A DNA stretch of 64,000 bases from SZAS-103 sp038226665 (GTDB taxonomy: Bacteria; Pseudomonadota; Gammaproteobacteria; Xanthomonadales; Xanthomonadaceae), in assembly GCA_038226665.1 (NCBI GenBank), contig JBBRQI010000002.1, forward strand, positions 124,001 to 188,000. Direction: 5' to 3'. How positions within the stretch are numbered: position 1 is the stretch's first letter; every line of letters starts with the position of its first letter. Made by a program: the position numbers and the translations under genes. This document shows, piece by piece, positions 33,475 to 41,731 of this stretch. The notes under the pieces are model-generated. The model worked only from the letters and a program-made list of their open reading frames with translations. It did no database searches and was not told the origin of the DNA.

Positions 33475-33598
33475 GACCACCTTCAACGTGACGCTGGATA
33501 GTGGCCAGCTGCTGCGCCCAGCCGTTATCGTTCATGCGGAACGCTTCGGCGCGGCGCGCTGCCGGAACTTTATGGGTTTGCCGCTCACGCGAGAAATG
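33449..33598 (-). pseudogene. C-terminal remnant of an SRPBCC/AHSA1-domain protein
   Basis: The minus strand reads FSRERQTHKVPAARRAE, then AFRMNDNGWAQQLATIQRHVEGG, ending at TAG 33449-33451, which overlaps the ArsR start. A conserved Asn-Asp-x-Gly-Trp followed by a helix is the typical C-terminus of AHSA1-like proteins partnered with ArsR regulators. Nothing recognisable remains upstream, so the 5' part is lost or decayed. Confidence 0.55.
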
Positions 33599-33830
33599 CA
33601 ACCATTTTATTGCCTTTTAAAATCTTCCGGGCTGCACGGGATGTTGGCGTGCTCAGGACAGCCATGATGGAGGCGACTCGACCTTCGCAGCGTTCGCGCA
33701 GACACCACTCCAGACGAATCCATCGACATGGCTCATGGGTCTGCATGTCATGCATGGTTGATGCCGCACGTGTCCTGGAAGGGTACGGAACGAGGCTGTA
33801 GCCGCAGCTTGAACCTCGTCCCGCATGCAC
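33599..33830. other. Intergenic stretch, nothing supported
   Basis: About 230 bp between the SRPBCC remnant and the SH3-domain gene. Open frames here are short and unconvincing. I see no RNA or repeat. Confidence 0.5.
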
Positions 33831-34505
33831 TCAATGACCGTCGTTCTGGTCGTTTTGCGGCGAAGCGCGGGCCGGCTTCGTTGGCGGCGGGTTGGGAATC
33901 GGATGCGGCAACGGCACCACGCGCGGTGGCGGGTTGGGCGTCGGGTGCGGCAATGGAACGACGCGCGCTGGCGGATTGGTGTGGTGGTAGGGAGGCGGAT
34001 AGTCGATCGGGTAGTGGTGAGGATCGGGGATGGGATGCGGCAATGGCACGACCCGCGGCGGCGGCCCATGGTACCCAGGCGTCCCATGCCAGTTCGGATT
34101 CCTGTCCCAGCGTCCGCGCTCGCGATAGAACGGGCGGCCGCGATAGTAGGTGTCCCAATAGTTGCTTATCTCGAAGCTGACGATCGGCAAGCCGATGCGT
34201 GCGCCGTAGGTCAGCACCGGTGCGCGTTGGCCCTGATAGTCCGACTGGATGTAGTTGCCGGGCATCCACCCGCGGTCGCGGAAAACCACCACGTCGCACC
34301 ATTGCCAGCCCGTGGTGCAGCCCACAACGGAAATCTGCGTACCGGCGCGAACGTCGGCTATCAAGGGGAAATCCCAGCCAGGGCCGGCGCGCAGATGGAT
34401 GTTGCCGGTGACATAGCCGTTCGCCGCGTTGGCGATCGATGGCAAGCACAGCACGGGCATGGCCAGCACGAGTGCAGTCGCGATGGACCAGGTGAGTCGC
34501 TTCAT
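33831..34505 (-). CDS. Secreted SH3-domain protein with Pro-rich repeats
   Basis: A 224-residue exported protein with signal peptide MKRLTWSIATALVLAMPVLCLPSIANA. A bacterial SH3 (SH3_3) domain follows: GYVTGNIHLRAGPGWDFPLIADVRAGTQISVVGCTTGWQWCDV...GWMPGNYI. Residues about 125 onward are low complexity; RVVPLPHPxPxP occurs three times with PPPYHHTNPP between. SH3_3 domains usually bind cell-wall peptides or glycan; the tail may span the envelope. GGAG eight bases upstream supports the start at 34505. Confidence 0.85.
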   Translation of the reverse strand: MKRLTWSIATALVLAMPVLCLPSIANAANGYVTGNIHLRAGPGWDFPLIADVRAGTQISVVGCTTGWQWCDVVVFRDRGWMPGNYIQSDYQGQRAPVLTYGARIGLPIVSFEISNYWDTYYRGRPFYRERGRWDRNPNWHGTPGYHGPPPRVVPLPHPIPDPHHYPIDYPPPYHHTNPPARVVPLPHPTPNPPPRVVPLPHPIPNPPPTKPARASPQNDQNDGH

Positions 34506-34713
34506 GGCGTTGTCTCCGTCGGTGGAGTAGGTAGCCATCACGGCGCGTGCCGGCGTGGCGGGTGCGTGGTTGTTTGCAGAGTCTCCCGACAAGGGCATTG
34601 TTGCAAGAGCGCAAGGCACGATTGTTCATGAAGGACAATGGTGACCGTGCATGCGCTATGCATACGCTAGCCTGCAATCGAACCCTTGCGGCACGGACGA
34701 TTACAATCCTGTC

Positions 34714-35373
34714 ATGACAACACTTCTTCTTGCAGGCGCAAGCGGCCTTGTCGGCAGCCATGCATTGCAGCAGGCGCTCGCCGATGAACGCGTTGCGCGC
34801 GTAATTGCTCCGACACGGCGCGCATTGCCGGCGCATCCGAAACTGGCGAATCCGATCGTCGACTTCGACGATCTTCCGGCCGATGCACCTTGGTGGAAGG
34901 TCGATGCGGTGGTCTGCACGCTCGGCACGACGATCGGGCAGGCCGGTTCCGAGGCGGCATTCCGCAAGGTCGATTTCGACTACGTTCTGGCCGTCGCGCG
35001 GCTCGCACGCGCGCATGGCGCGGCGGCATTCGCGTTGACTTCTTCGCTCGGCGCGAATGCGGCATCGCGCAACTTTTACCTGCGCACCAAGGGCGAAACC
35101 GAACATGCGCTGCAGGATTGCGGCTTCGCGTCGCTGACCTTCGTGCGACCGTCGATGATCGGCGGCGAACGCAAGCGCGTGCGGCGACTGGAACACATCG
35201 GCATGCGGATGATGCGTGCGGCCGAGGTGCTGATTCCAAGGCGCTATCGGGTAGCGCCCGCCGAGAACATCGCGCACGCGCTGATCGAAGCTGCGTTGGT
35301 CGCTGCGCCCGGATGCAGCACGATCGAATCCGAGGCTTTGCAGCCGGCGCAAATTCAGTCCCGGCGGGCATGA
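34714..35373 (+). CDS. NAD(P)-binding protein, atypical SDR (HTATIP2/NmrA-like)
   Basis: A 219-residue Rossmann protein: TLLLAGASGLVGSHALQQAL gives the GxSGxxG nucleotide motif, AVVCTLGTTIGQAGSE, and FALTSSLGANAASRNFYLRTKGETEHAL with a Ser...Tyr-x3-Lys-type triad (SSLGA, YLRTK). PSMIGGERKR is typical of the NAD(P)H-binding family including HTATIP2/YwnB. The physiological substrate is unknown. Start at ATG 34714 from the conserved N-terminus. Confidence 0.88.
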   Translation: MTTLLLAGASGLVGSHALQQALADERVARVIAPTRRALPAHPKLANPIVDFDDLPADAPWWKVDAVVCTLGTTIGQAGSEAAFRKVDFDYVLAVARLARAHGAAAFALTSSLGANAASRNFYLRTKGETEHALQDCGFASLTFVRPSMIGGERKRVRRLEHIGMRMMRAAEVLIPRRYRVAPAENIAHALIEAALVAAPGCSTIESEALQPAQIQSRRA

Positions 35374-35479
35374 CTTCCAGCTATTGATAGATGCGCATCT
35401 TGCAGGCACGGTAGTGGTTGCCGTAGCCGTCGCATCCGGGTTGTCTGGATACTGTCTTCGCTTGGCTATGGGGATTCCA

Positions 35480-37534
35480 ATGATCCGATTCAATCGCAAT
35501 TCGCTGCATGTCGCAGTGTTATGCCTGCTTGCCGGGTTCTCGCCCATCCAGGGTCGCGCGGAGGAAGCGGCGATGCCGCAGGATTTCCTGCAAGCGAACA
35601 TGGATACGTCGGTCGACCCGGGCAAGGATTTCTTCGACTACGCGAACGGCGGCTGGATCGCGCGCAATCCGATCCCGGCGTCGGAGTCGTCGTGGGGCAT
35701 CGGCAATGTCGTAGACGATCAACTGCGCGTGAGTTTGCGCAACATCAACGAGAAGGCCGCGAAGACCGACAATCCGCCCGGCAGCGACCAGCAGAAAATC
35801 GGGGATTTCTGGACGACGGCGATGGATGCCGACAAAGCCGACCGACTCGGCATGCATCCGCTCGATGCCGAACTCGCGCGCATCGACGCCGTCAACAACG
35901 TGCACGACGTGCTCGACGAAGCATTCGGCTTGGTGCCACTGGGCGTGGGCGTGCTGTTCGGGCTTGACGTGTTGCAGGACGAGAAACACAGCGACACGAT
36001 GGCGATCCATGTGTCGCAGGGTGGCCTGGGCCTGCCAGAGCGCGATTTCTACTTCAATCCCGAGAAGGGGGTGGCGCACATCCGCGAGGAGTACATCGCG
36101 CACATCGGCCGCACACTGGCGCTGCTGGGCCGCGATCCGGTCGAGGCGCAGGCTGCGGCGGCAAAGGTGATGGCGTTCGAGACCGCACTCGCGAAGGCTT
36201 CGCGCAAGCTTGAGGACATGCGCGATCCGCAGAAGAACTACAACCGGATGACCCCGGTCGAGCTGACCGTCAAATACACGCCGTCCATCCAGTGGGGCGA
36301 TCGCTTTGGCGTGTGGAACCTGCATCCGGCATCGGTCGTGGTCGGGCAGCCGGAAGTCCTCGCCGCAGTCGACAAGCTGTTGCAGGAAACACCGGTGCCA
36401 GTGCTACGCGACTATCTGCGCTTCCATCTGGTCGACAGCTATGCGGAGACACTGGGCAAGCAGTTCGACGACGAAAGTTTCCGCTTCGACGGGCAGGTGC
36501 TCAACGGACTCAAGGAACAGCGGCCGCGCTGGAAGCGCGTGCTGGATGCCGAAGGCGCGGCGATGGGAATGGTGCTCGGCAAGATCTTCGTGCAGGAATA
36601 TTTTCCGGAAGCGGCCAAGCGGCGCTATGCCGCACTGGTCGAAGCGATCCGTAGCGCATACAGCGAGCGTATCGAGCGACTCGAGTGGATGAGCCAGGAG
36701 ACCAAGGCCAAGGCGCAGAAGAAGCTCGCCGCAGTCGCACCGAAGGTCGGCTACCCGGACAAGTGGAAGGACTATTCGGCGCTGGTGGTCGGGCGCGATT
36801 CCTACACGCAGAACATGATGAATGCGGCGCGCTGGCGCTTCAACGACGCGGTCTCGAAGTTTGGGAAACCTGTTGATCGCACCGAATGGGAGATGACGCC
36901 GCAGACCTACAACGCTTACTACAACCCGTCGAACAATGAGATCGTCCTGCCAGCTGCGATCTTCACGATTCCCGGCGTCCCCGATGCGCAGGTCGATGAT
37001 GCCGTCGTCTACGGTTACGCCGCTGCCGGCACGATCGGCCACGAGATCACCCACGGCTTCGACGACGAAGGACGCCAGTTCGATGCCGCCGGCAACCTCG
37101 CGGAGTGGTGGACGCCGGAGGATGCAAAAAAATTCAACGCACACGCCGATGCCATGGTCAAGGAGTTCGATGCATACGAACCGCTGCCCGGCCTGCACAT
37201 CAACGGCAAGGCGAGCCTCGGCGAAAACTTTGCGGATTACGGCGGCCTGTTGCTTGGCCTGGATGCATTCAAGAAGACCGAGCAGTACAGGCGAGGCGAG
37301 AAGATCGGCGGGCTGACGCCGTTGCAGCGCTACTTTCTCGGTTACGCGATGGGCTGGATGTCGCACCAGCGCGAAGAACGCCTGCGTTCGCGCCTGCTCG
37401 CCGACGTGCATGCGCCGGCGAAGTGGCGCGTGCTCGGCCCATTGTCGAACATCCCGGAGTACTACGAAGCTTTCGACATCAAACCCGGCCAGCCGATGTG
37501 GCGGGCGGAAGCCGATCGCGTACGCATCTGGTAA
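35480..37534 (+). CDS. M13 family zinc metallopeptidase (neprilysin-like), first copy
   Basis: A 684-residue exported endopeptidase: signal peptide MIRFNRNSLHVAVLCLLAGF, then NMDTSVDPGKDFFDYANGGWI, the family N-terminal signature. The catalytic zinc site is GHEITHGFDDEG with His521, Glu522 and His525; Glu582 and Asp586 lie in GENFADYGG. The C-terminal VRIW end matches family norms. GGGGA precedes the ATG at 35480; an ATG 12 bases upstream is possible. A second M13 gene (41732-43795) lies on the other strand 4 kb away, so they are paralogous by function, not tandem copies. Confidence 0.95.
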   Translation: MIRFNRNSLHVAVLCLLAGFSPIQGRAEEAAMPQDFLQANMDTSVDPGKDFFDYANGGWIARNPIPASESSWGIGNVVDDQLRVSLRNINEKAAKTDNPPGSDQQKIGDFWTTAMDADKADRLGMHPLDAELARIDAVNNVHDVLDEAFGLVPLGVGVLFGLDVLQDEKHSDTMAIHVSQGGLGLPERDFYFNPEKGVAHIREEYIAHIGRTLALLGRDPVEAQAAAAKVMAFETALAKASRKLEDMRDPQKNYNRMTPVELTVKYTPSIQWGDRFGVWNLHPASVVVGQPEVLAAVDKLLQETPVPVLRDYLRFHLVDSYAETLGKQFDDESFRFDGQVLNGLKEQRPRWKRVLDAEGAAMGMVLGKIFVQEYFPEAAKRRYAALVEAIRSAYSERIERLEWMSQETKAKAQKKLAAVAPKVGYPDKWKDYSALVVGRDSYTQNMMNAARWRFNDAVSKFGKPVDRTEWEMTPQTYNAYYNPSNNEIVLPAAIFTIPGVPDAQVDDAVVYGYAAAGTIGHEITHGFDDEGRQFDAAGNLAEWWTPEDAKKFNAHADAMVKEFDAYEPLPGLHINGKASLGENFADYGGLLLGLDAFKKTEQYRRGEKIGGLTPLQRYFLGYAMGWMSHQREERLRSRLLADVHAPAKWRVLGPLSNIPEYYEAFDIKPGQPMWRAEADRVRIW

Positions 37535-37562
37535 TGCGCTGGCGATAACCGCTCAGGTGAAC

Positions 37563-37846
37563 ATGCGTGCATTCGTGTGTCCTGACATCGAAGGCGGCGA
37601 ATTCCGCCTTCGACCGATGCAGCAATCCGACATCGCTGCGTGGTATGCATACTTGCGCACTCCGCATGTCTTGAAGCACACGAGGTTGGGATGCATGCGG
37701 GGAGGGTCTGCGATCGCTGATCGATGCGTATAACTCCGATTTCCCGTGATCGGAGCAAGCCTCGTGCATCACGTCGCTGATTCCGGAAATCCCAGGCAAT
37801 TTTGTACAGTCGAAAACAGCAGCGTATTCTCTGATTCCTGCACGCG
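37563..37846 (+). pseudogene. GNAT acetyltransferase remnant
   Basis: MRAFVCPDIEGGEFRLRPMQQSDIAAWYAYLRTPHVLKHT is a normal N-terminus of a GNAT protein. The frame then breaks: SWDACGEGLRSLIDAYNSDFP continues after removal of one base near 37685-37690, a TGA follows, and a third frame offers LVHHVADSGNPRQF. At least two disruptions and loss of the acetyl-CoA core argue for a decayed gene more than a single read error. Confidence 0.6.
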
Positions 37847-37858
37847 ATGGAACCATGC

Positions 37859-38152
37859 ATGGCCAAGGTCGTACTCGCATCCGCATTATCACGCTGGCTG
37901 CCCGAAGCATCGGGCAAGCCGGCGGGCGAGGTCGTTCTCGAAGTCGAAGGCGCGAGCGTTGGCGAGGTACTTGATGGCCTGTTCGCGCGGCATCCGAATC
38001 TGCGCGGTTACGTGGTGGATGAGCAGGGCGCGGTGCGACACCATGTCGCGGTGTTCGTCGATGGCGATGCGCTCCGCGACAAGCGCAACCTCACGCAGCC
38101 GCTTGGTCAGCGCGTCGAAGTGTATGTGATGCAGGCATTGTCTGGTGGCTGA
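37859..38152 (+). CDS. MoaD/ThiS family ubiquitin-like protein
   Basis: A 97-residue β-grasp sulfur-carrier-like protein: AKVVLASALSRWLP, VVLEVEGASVGEVLDGLFARHPNLRGYVVDEQGAVRHHVAVFVDGDAL and QPLGQRVEVYVMQALSGG. It ends in the Gly-Gly that is adenylated and thiocarboxylated in MoaD/ThiS. No moeB/thiF partner is nearby. Genes of this kind are often found with a BNR/sialidase-like protein, and one lies two genes on (38954). The exact carrier role is unassigned. Confidence 0.88.
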   Translation: MAKVVLASALSRWLPEASGKPAGEVVLEVEGASVGEVLDGLFARHPNLRGYVVDEQGAVRHHVAVFVDGDALRDKRNLTQPLGQRVEVYVMQALSGG

Positions 38153-38167
38153 AGCGAGGAGGCTCGG

Positions 38168-38923
38168 ATGTCGAACAAGGGATTTATGTCCATGGGTGTT
38201 GTGCTGTCGACGGCGTTGGTCATCGCCGCAGTGCTGGCGCCGCCAAACGCGAACGCACAATCGAACGGCGACCAGACTGTGCAATCGGCTGCGAAGATCG
38301 GCGTCTATCGCGATCTGTCCGCGAACGAATCGCGGATGGCGGCGATCCGTCAGGACAAGGCGGAGATTGAGAAAGCGATCGCGAAGACCAACGCAATGCT
38401 GGCCCACGCCTCGCCTGCGGCGCGCGCCTGGGTGCATGAGGAAGGGCAGCGTCAGGCTCGGGGAGAATCATCCGGATCGGTGGTTGCCGCGGCCGCGCGG
38501 GCGCGATTCGGAAACAACCTTTCCGACATGGACATCGACCAGATCGTCCAGATGGCGATGATGCAGACTGCGCGCGATTCGGAGCAGGAACTGCACGACG
38601 AAGTCGTCCAGATGCAGGCGATCAACCAGCAAAAAAAGGCTCAGCGCGAGGCAAAGCAGAAGATGCACGAAAACCAGTCAGTCAATCGAGCCGCGATGCA
38701 GGCAGACTCCAAACCTTCCCGGTCGAGAGTGGCCCGTGCGGATCTCGCAGACTATGTCGTACGCATCAGCAACGACAAGGACAGCCTGGATGACGTGAGC
38801 GAGGAGCAACAGCTGAAGATGCAAATGATGATGGACCGTATGCAGAAGGCGTTGGAGGTGATGAGCAATCTGGCGAAGAAGGAATCCGATACGGAGAAAT
38901 CCATCATCGGCAATTTGAAGTAA
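38168..38923 (+). CDS. Uncharacterised exported helical protein
   Basis: A 251-residue protein with signal peptide (MSNKGFMSMGVVLSTALVIAAVLAPPNANAQ) followed by almost entirely helical, charged sequence rich in Gln, Lys, Glu and Met: IRQDKAEIEKAIAKTN, then QAINQQKKAQREAKQKM, then QLKMQMMMDRMQKALEV. Long coiled-coil segments are likely. The family is not recognised. A strong GAGGAGG precedes the ATG. It sits between the MoaD/ThiS-like and BNR-repeat genes with gaps of 15 and 30 bp, so a three-gene operon is likely. Confidence 0.8.
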   Translation: MSNKGFMSMGVVLSTALVIAAVLAPPNANAQSNGDQTVQSAAKIGVYRDLSANESRMAAIRQDKAEIEKAIAKTNAMLAHASPAARAWVHEEGQRQARGESSGSVVAAAARARFGNNLSDMDIDQIVQMAMMQTARDSEQELHDEVVQMQAINQQKKAQREAKQKMHENQSVNRAAMQADSKPSRSRVARADLADYVVRISNDKDSLDDVSEEQQLKMQMMMDRMQKALEVMSNLAKKESDTEKSIIGNLK

Positions 38924-38953
38924 TGCTATGGGTCAATGATCGGGAGGCGAACC

Positions 38954-40060
38954 ATGTCTGATCAGATTCTGGTATCCACGCGCAAGGGATTGTTCGCGCT
39001 CGAACGCGGCAACGGTGCATGGCGCATCGCGCGCACGTCTTTCCTCGGCGACAACATCGCGCTGGCACTCGCCGATCCGCGCGACGGCAACTGGTACGCA
39101 GCGCTCGACCTGGGCCACTTTGGCGCGAAGCTGCAACGTTCGACCGACCAGGGCCGCACGTGGAGCGAATGCGCGGTGCCGGCCTACGGCCCCGACGACA
39201 CCGTGATCACCGGCGACGGCAAGCCGCCGCAGCCGGCAGCACTGCGCCTGATATGGTCGCTGGAAGCGGGCGCTGCTTCGCAGCCTGGACGGTTATGGGC
39301 CGGCACGATTCCGGGCGGACTGTTCCGCTCCGATGACTTCGGTGCGAGTTGGCAACTCGTGCGTTGGCTGTGGGAACGCCCCGCGCGCGGCGAATGGTTC
39401 GGCGGCGGCTACGATGCGCCGGGCATCCACACGATCTGCGTCGATCCGCGCGATCCGCGGTGCTTGCGCGTCGCGGTGTCGACCGGCGGCGTGTGGCGCA
39501 GCGACGACGATGGCGAATCATGGACGCAGACCGCGGATGGCATGTTCGCCGCGTACATGCCCGAGGATCGCAAGCGCGATCCGAACGTGCAGGACGTGCA
39601 CCGCATGGTGCAATGCCGCGCCGCGCCCGACGTGTTCTGGGCGCAGCACCACAACGGCGTGTTCCGAAGCGGCGCGAACGGCGACGACTGGCAGGAAGTC
39701 GCGAACGTTTCGCCATCGGTGTTCGGCTTCGCGGTCGCGGTGCATCCGCGCGATCCGGATCGCGCGTGGTTCGTACCCGCGACGAAGGACGAACGCCGCA
39801 TTCCGCTCAACGGCGAAGTCGTCGTCGCGCGCACCCGCGATGGCGGGAAGAATTTCGACGTATTGCGCGAAGGCTTGCCTCAGCAGGATGCCTACGACCT
39901 TGTCTATCGGCATGCGCTCGCGATCGATGCGAGCGGCGATCGACTCGCGTTCGGTTCGACGACGGGTGGCTTGTGGACCACCGACGACCAGGGCGATCAC
40001 TGGCAGGCATTGCCGGCGCGTCTGCCGCCGGTGCATGCAGTGACTTTTACTGGCGCTTGA
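38954..40060 (+). CDS. BNR/sialidase-like β-propeller protein
   Basis: A 368-residue soluble protein with repeated Asp-box-like blades: LQRSTDQGRTWSE, GLFRSDDFGASWQLV, GVWRSDDDGESWTQT, GVFRSGANGDDWQEV, RTRDGGKNFDVL and GLWTTDDQGDHWQAL (S-x-D-x-G-x-x-W). It has the overall layout of VPS10/BNR repeat proteins often called exo-α-sialidase-like or WD40/YVTN glycosyl hydrolase-like. No catalytic sialidase Arg triad can be assigned. GGGAGG precedes the ATG at 38954. It probably works with the MoaD/ThiS-like protein in an undefined pathway. Confidence 0.88.
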   Translation: MSDQILVSTRKGLFALERGNGAWRIARTSFLGDNIALALADPRDGNWYAALDLGHFGAKLQRSTDQGRTWSECAVPAYGPDDTVITGDGKPPQPAALRLIWSLEAGAASQPGRLWAGTIPGGLFRSDDFGASWQLVRWLWERPARGEWFGGGYDAPGIHTICVDPRDPRCLRVAVSTGGVWRSDDDGESWTQTADGMFAAYMPEDRKRDPNVQDVHRMVQCRAAPDVFWAQHHNGVFRSGANGDDWQEVANVSPSVFGFAVAVHPRDPDRAWFVPATKDERRIPLNGEVVVARTRDGGKNFDVLREGLPQQDAYDLVYRHALAIDASGDRLAFGSTTGGLWTTDDQGDHWQALPARLPPVHAVTFTGA

Positions 40061-40258
40061 TCAACGCGTGGAGCGCGCGCTGCAGAGCAGGGCGCAATCG
40101 ATCAGCGCACCTTGAGCTACGAGATCCAGACCTGATCCTCCTGCCTGATGTCAATCTTCTCGCTGGGCTTCACCTCCGACGTGGTACCGCGCATCAGTCT
40201 AGAACGCAACCCGCACCTGAGGCAGCCGACGCGCAAGGCGGTCAGCATCTGCGCGTTC

Positions 40259-41551
40259 TCAGTTGTGACCGTCACCTTCGCGATGCTTGTCTTCGTGTCC
40301 ATCGCCATGGTCTTTGTCGTGGCCTTCATGGTCGTTCTTTTCATGCTTGCGACCGTATTCGTGATCGTGCTTGTAGTCGTGCTTGTAGTGTCCATATGCG
40401 TGGCCGCGTCCGTGCGTTTCAGTGTGTTCGACCCGGGCCGTCCGATCATCCCAGCGCACACGTTCTTCGCGGTCGAGGACGACTGTGTGGCCCCAGCGGC
40501 CATAAGTGCCGACGAACCCGCGCTTGAATGCAAAAAATTGAGGCGAACCTGGACGGATGCCATAGCCCTGTGCGACCACGCCCCATCCGCCGCCTCGATT
40601 GCGCTCGTAGCGATCGACCACTTCGCCGCATGGCCGTCCGATCGAATGCGCAAACGAGCAGGCGTAGTACACATCGCCGGGCGCCCAGCGCCGGGTCACG
40701 AGCAGATCCACCATCAACGGACGCGGCGCGCCGTAATAGGTCACCATTTCGTTGACGAAGGGTTCCCGGTAACGGACGCCGTAATCGTTGACTTCGACCA
40801 TGCGATGATCGACCCATGCATCGCCGGTGCGTACGGAATAACCACCGCTTGCGGCAGCTACGCCCTGTGTCTGAACGCCCACGGCGACAGGTGGGGCAAC
40901 CGGAGCTGCGATGCGCGCAGCGGCAGCAACTGGGGCAGCGACGGGGCGATCCTGCCAGTTGACCTGTTCGTTGCGGTCGACCGAGACCGGATGACCCCAG
41001 CGGCTATAGGTCGTGGCGAAGCCTTGCTTGAACGCCACGAACTGCGGTGAGGTCGGTTGGATGCCGTAGGACTGCTCCACCGCTATCCATCCGCCCGCAC
41101 GATTGCGCTCGTAACGGTCGGCGACTTCCGAGCACGGGCGACCCATTGAATGCGCAAACGCGCAGGCGTAGTACACGTCGGCCGGAGCCCATCGCCGCGT
41201 ACCCAGCAGGTCGATCACCAGCGGACGCGGCGCCGCGTAATAGGTGACCACTTCGTTGACGAACGGCTCGCGATAGCGCCCGCCGTAAACGTTGACTTCA
41301 GTCATCCGGCGGTCGATCCAGCCGTCGCCCGAGCGGGAAACGAAATACCCGTGCGAATATCCGCGCCTGACAAGGCCTGCGTGGCCATATCGCTCATCCC
41401 GGCCGTGCTTGTAGTGTCCGTACGCGTGACCGTGGCCATGCTCTCCGTGCTCGTGATCGTGCTTGTGGCCATGGGAATGGTCGGGGTCGGCATTTGCATT
41501 GCCGATCAGGCCGAGCGCGATGGCGAGGCTGAAGGTGACTGAGAGACGCAT
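40259..41551 (-). CDS. Exported His-rich protein with tandemly duplicated domain
   Basis: A 430-residue secreted protein. Signal peptide MRLSVTFSLAIALGLIGNANA, then a His/Gly/Asp-rich segment (DPDHSHGHKHDHEHGEHGHGH). Two copies of a domain of about 130 residues follow: GDGWIDRRMTEVNVYGG...GYGIQPTSP (first) and GDAWVDHRMVEVNDYGV...GYGIRPGSP (second), each with YREPFVNE, YYACxFAHSxGRPC and VADRYERN/VVDRYERN. The C-terminus is again His/Lys/Asp-rich (HAYGHYKHDYKHDHEYG). Both flanks look like metal-binding sequences. I do not recognise the duplicated domain. AAGGAAGT precedes the start at 41551. Confidence 0.82.
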   Translation of the reverse strand: MRLSVTFSLAIALGLIGNANADPDHSHGHKHDHEHGEHGHGHAYGHYKHGRDERYGHAGLVRRGYSHGYFVSRSGDGWIDRRMTEVNVYGGRYREPFVNEVVTYYAAPRPLVIDLLGTRRWAPADVYYACAFAHSMGRPCSEVADRYERNRAGGWIAVEQSYGIQPTSPQFVAFKQGFATTYSRWGHPVSVDRNEQVNWQDRPVAAPVAAAARIAAPVAPPVAVGVQTQGVAAASGGYSVRTGDAWVDHRMVEVNDYGVRYREPFVNEMVTYYGAPRPLMVDLLVTRRWAPGDVYYACSFAHSIGRPCGEVVDRYERNRGGGWGVVAQGYGIRPGSPQFFAFKRGFVGTYGRWGHTVVLDREERVRWDDRTARVEHTETHGRGHAYGHYKHDYKHDHEYGRKHEKNDHEGHDKDHGDGHEDKHREGDGHN

Positions 41552-41731
41552 GAGGTTGACTTCCTTTTCTTGGCCAGTGGCCGGAGTGTGAACTGGTCCA
41601 ATGAACCCATGCCCAACTACACGGCAGCTACGTGCGGAGGTGACCACCTGCCCGGGATTTCGCAAATTGCAAGGGAATCATCGAAATCCATCCCCTTTGG
41701 TCGGAAGAAAAAATGCGCATTGCACTCCGCA

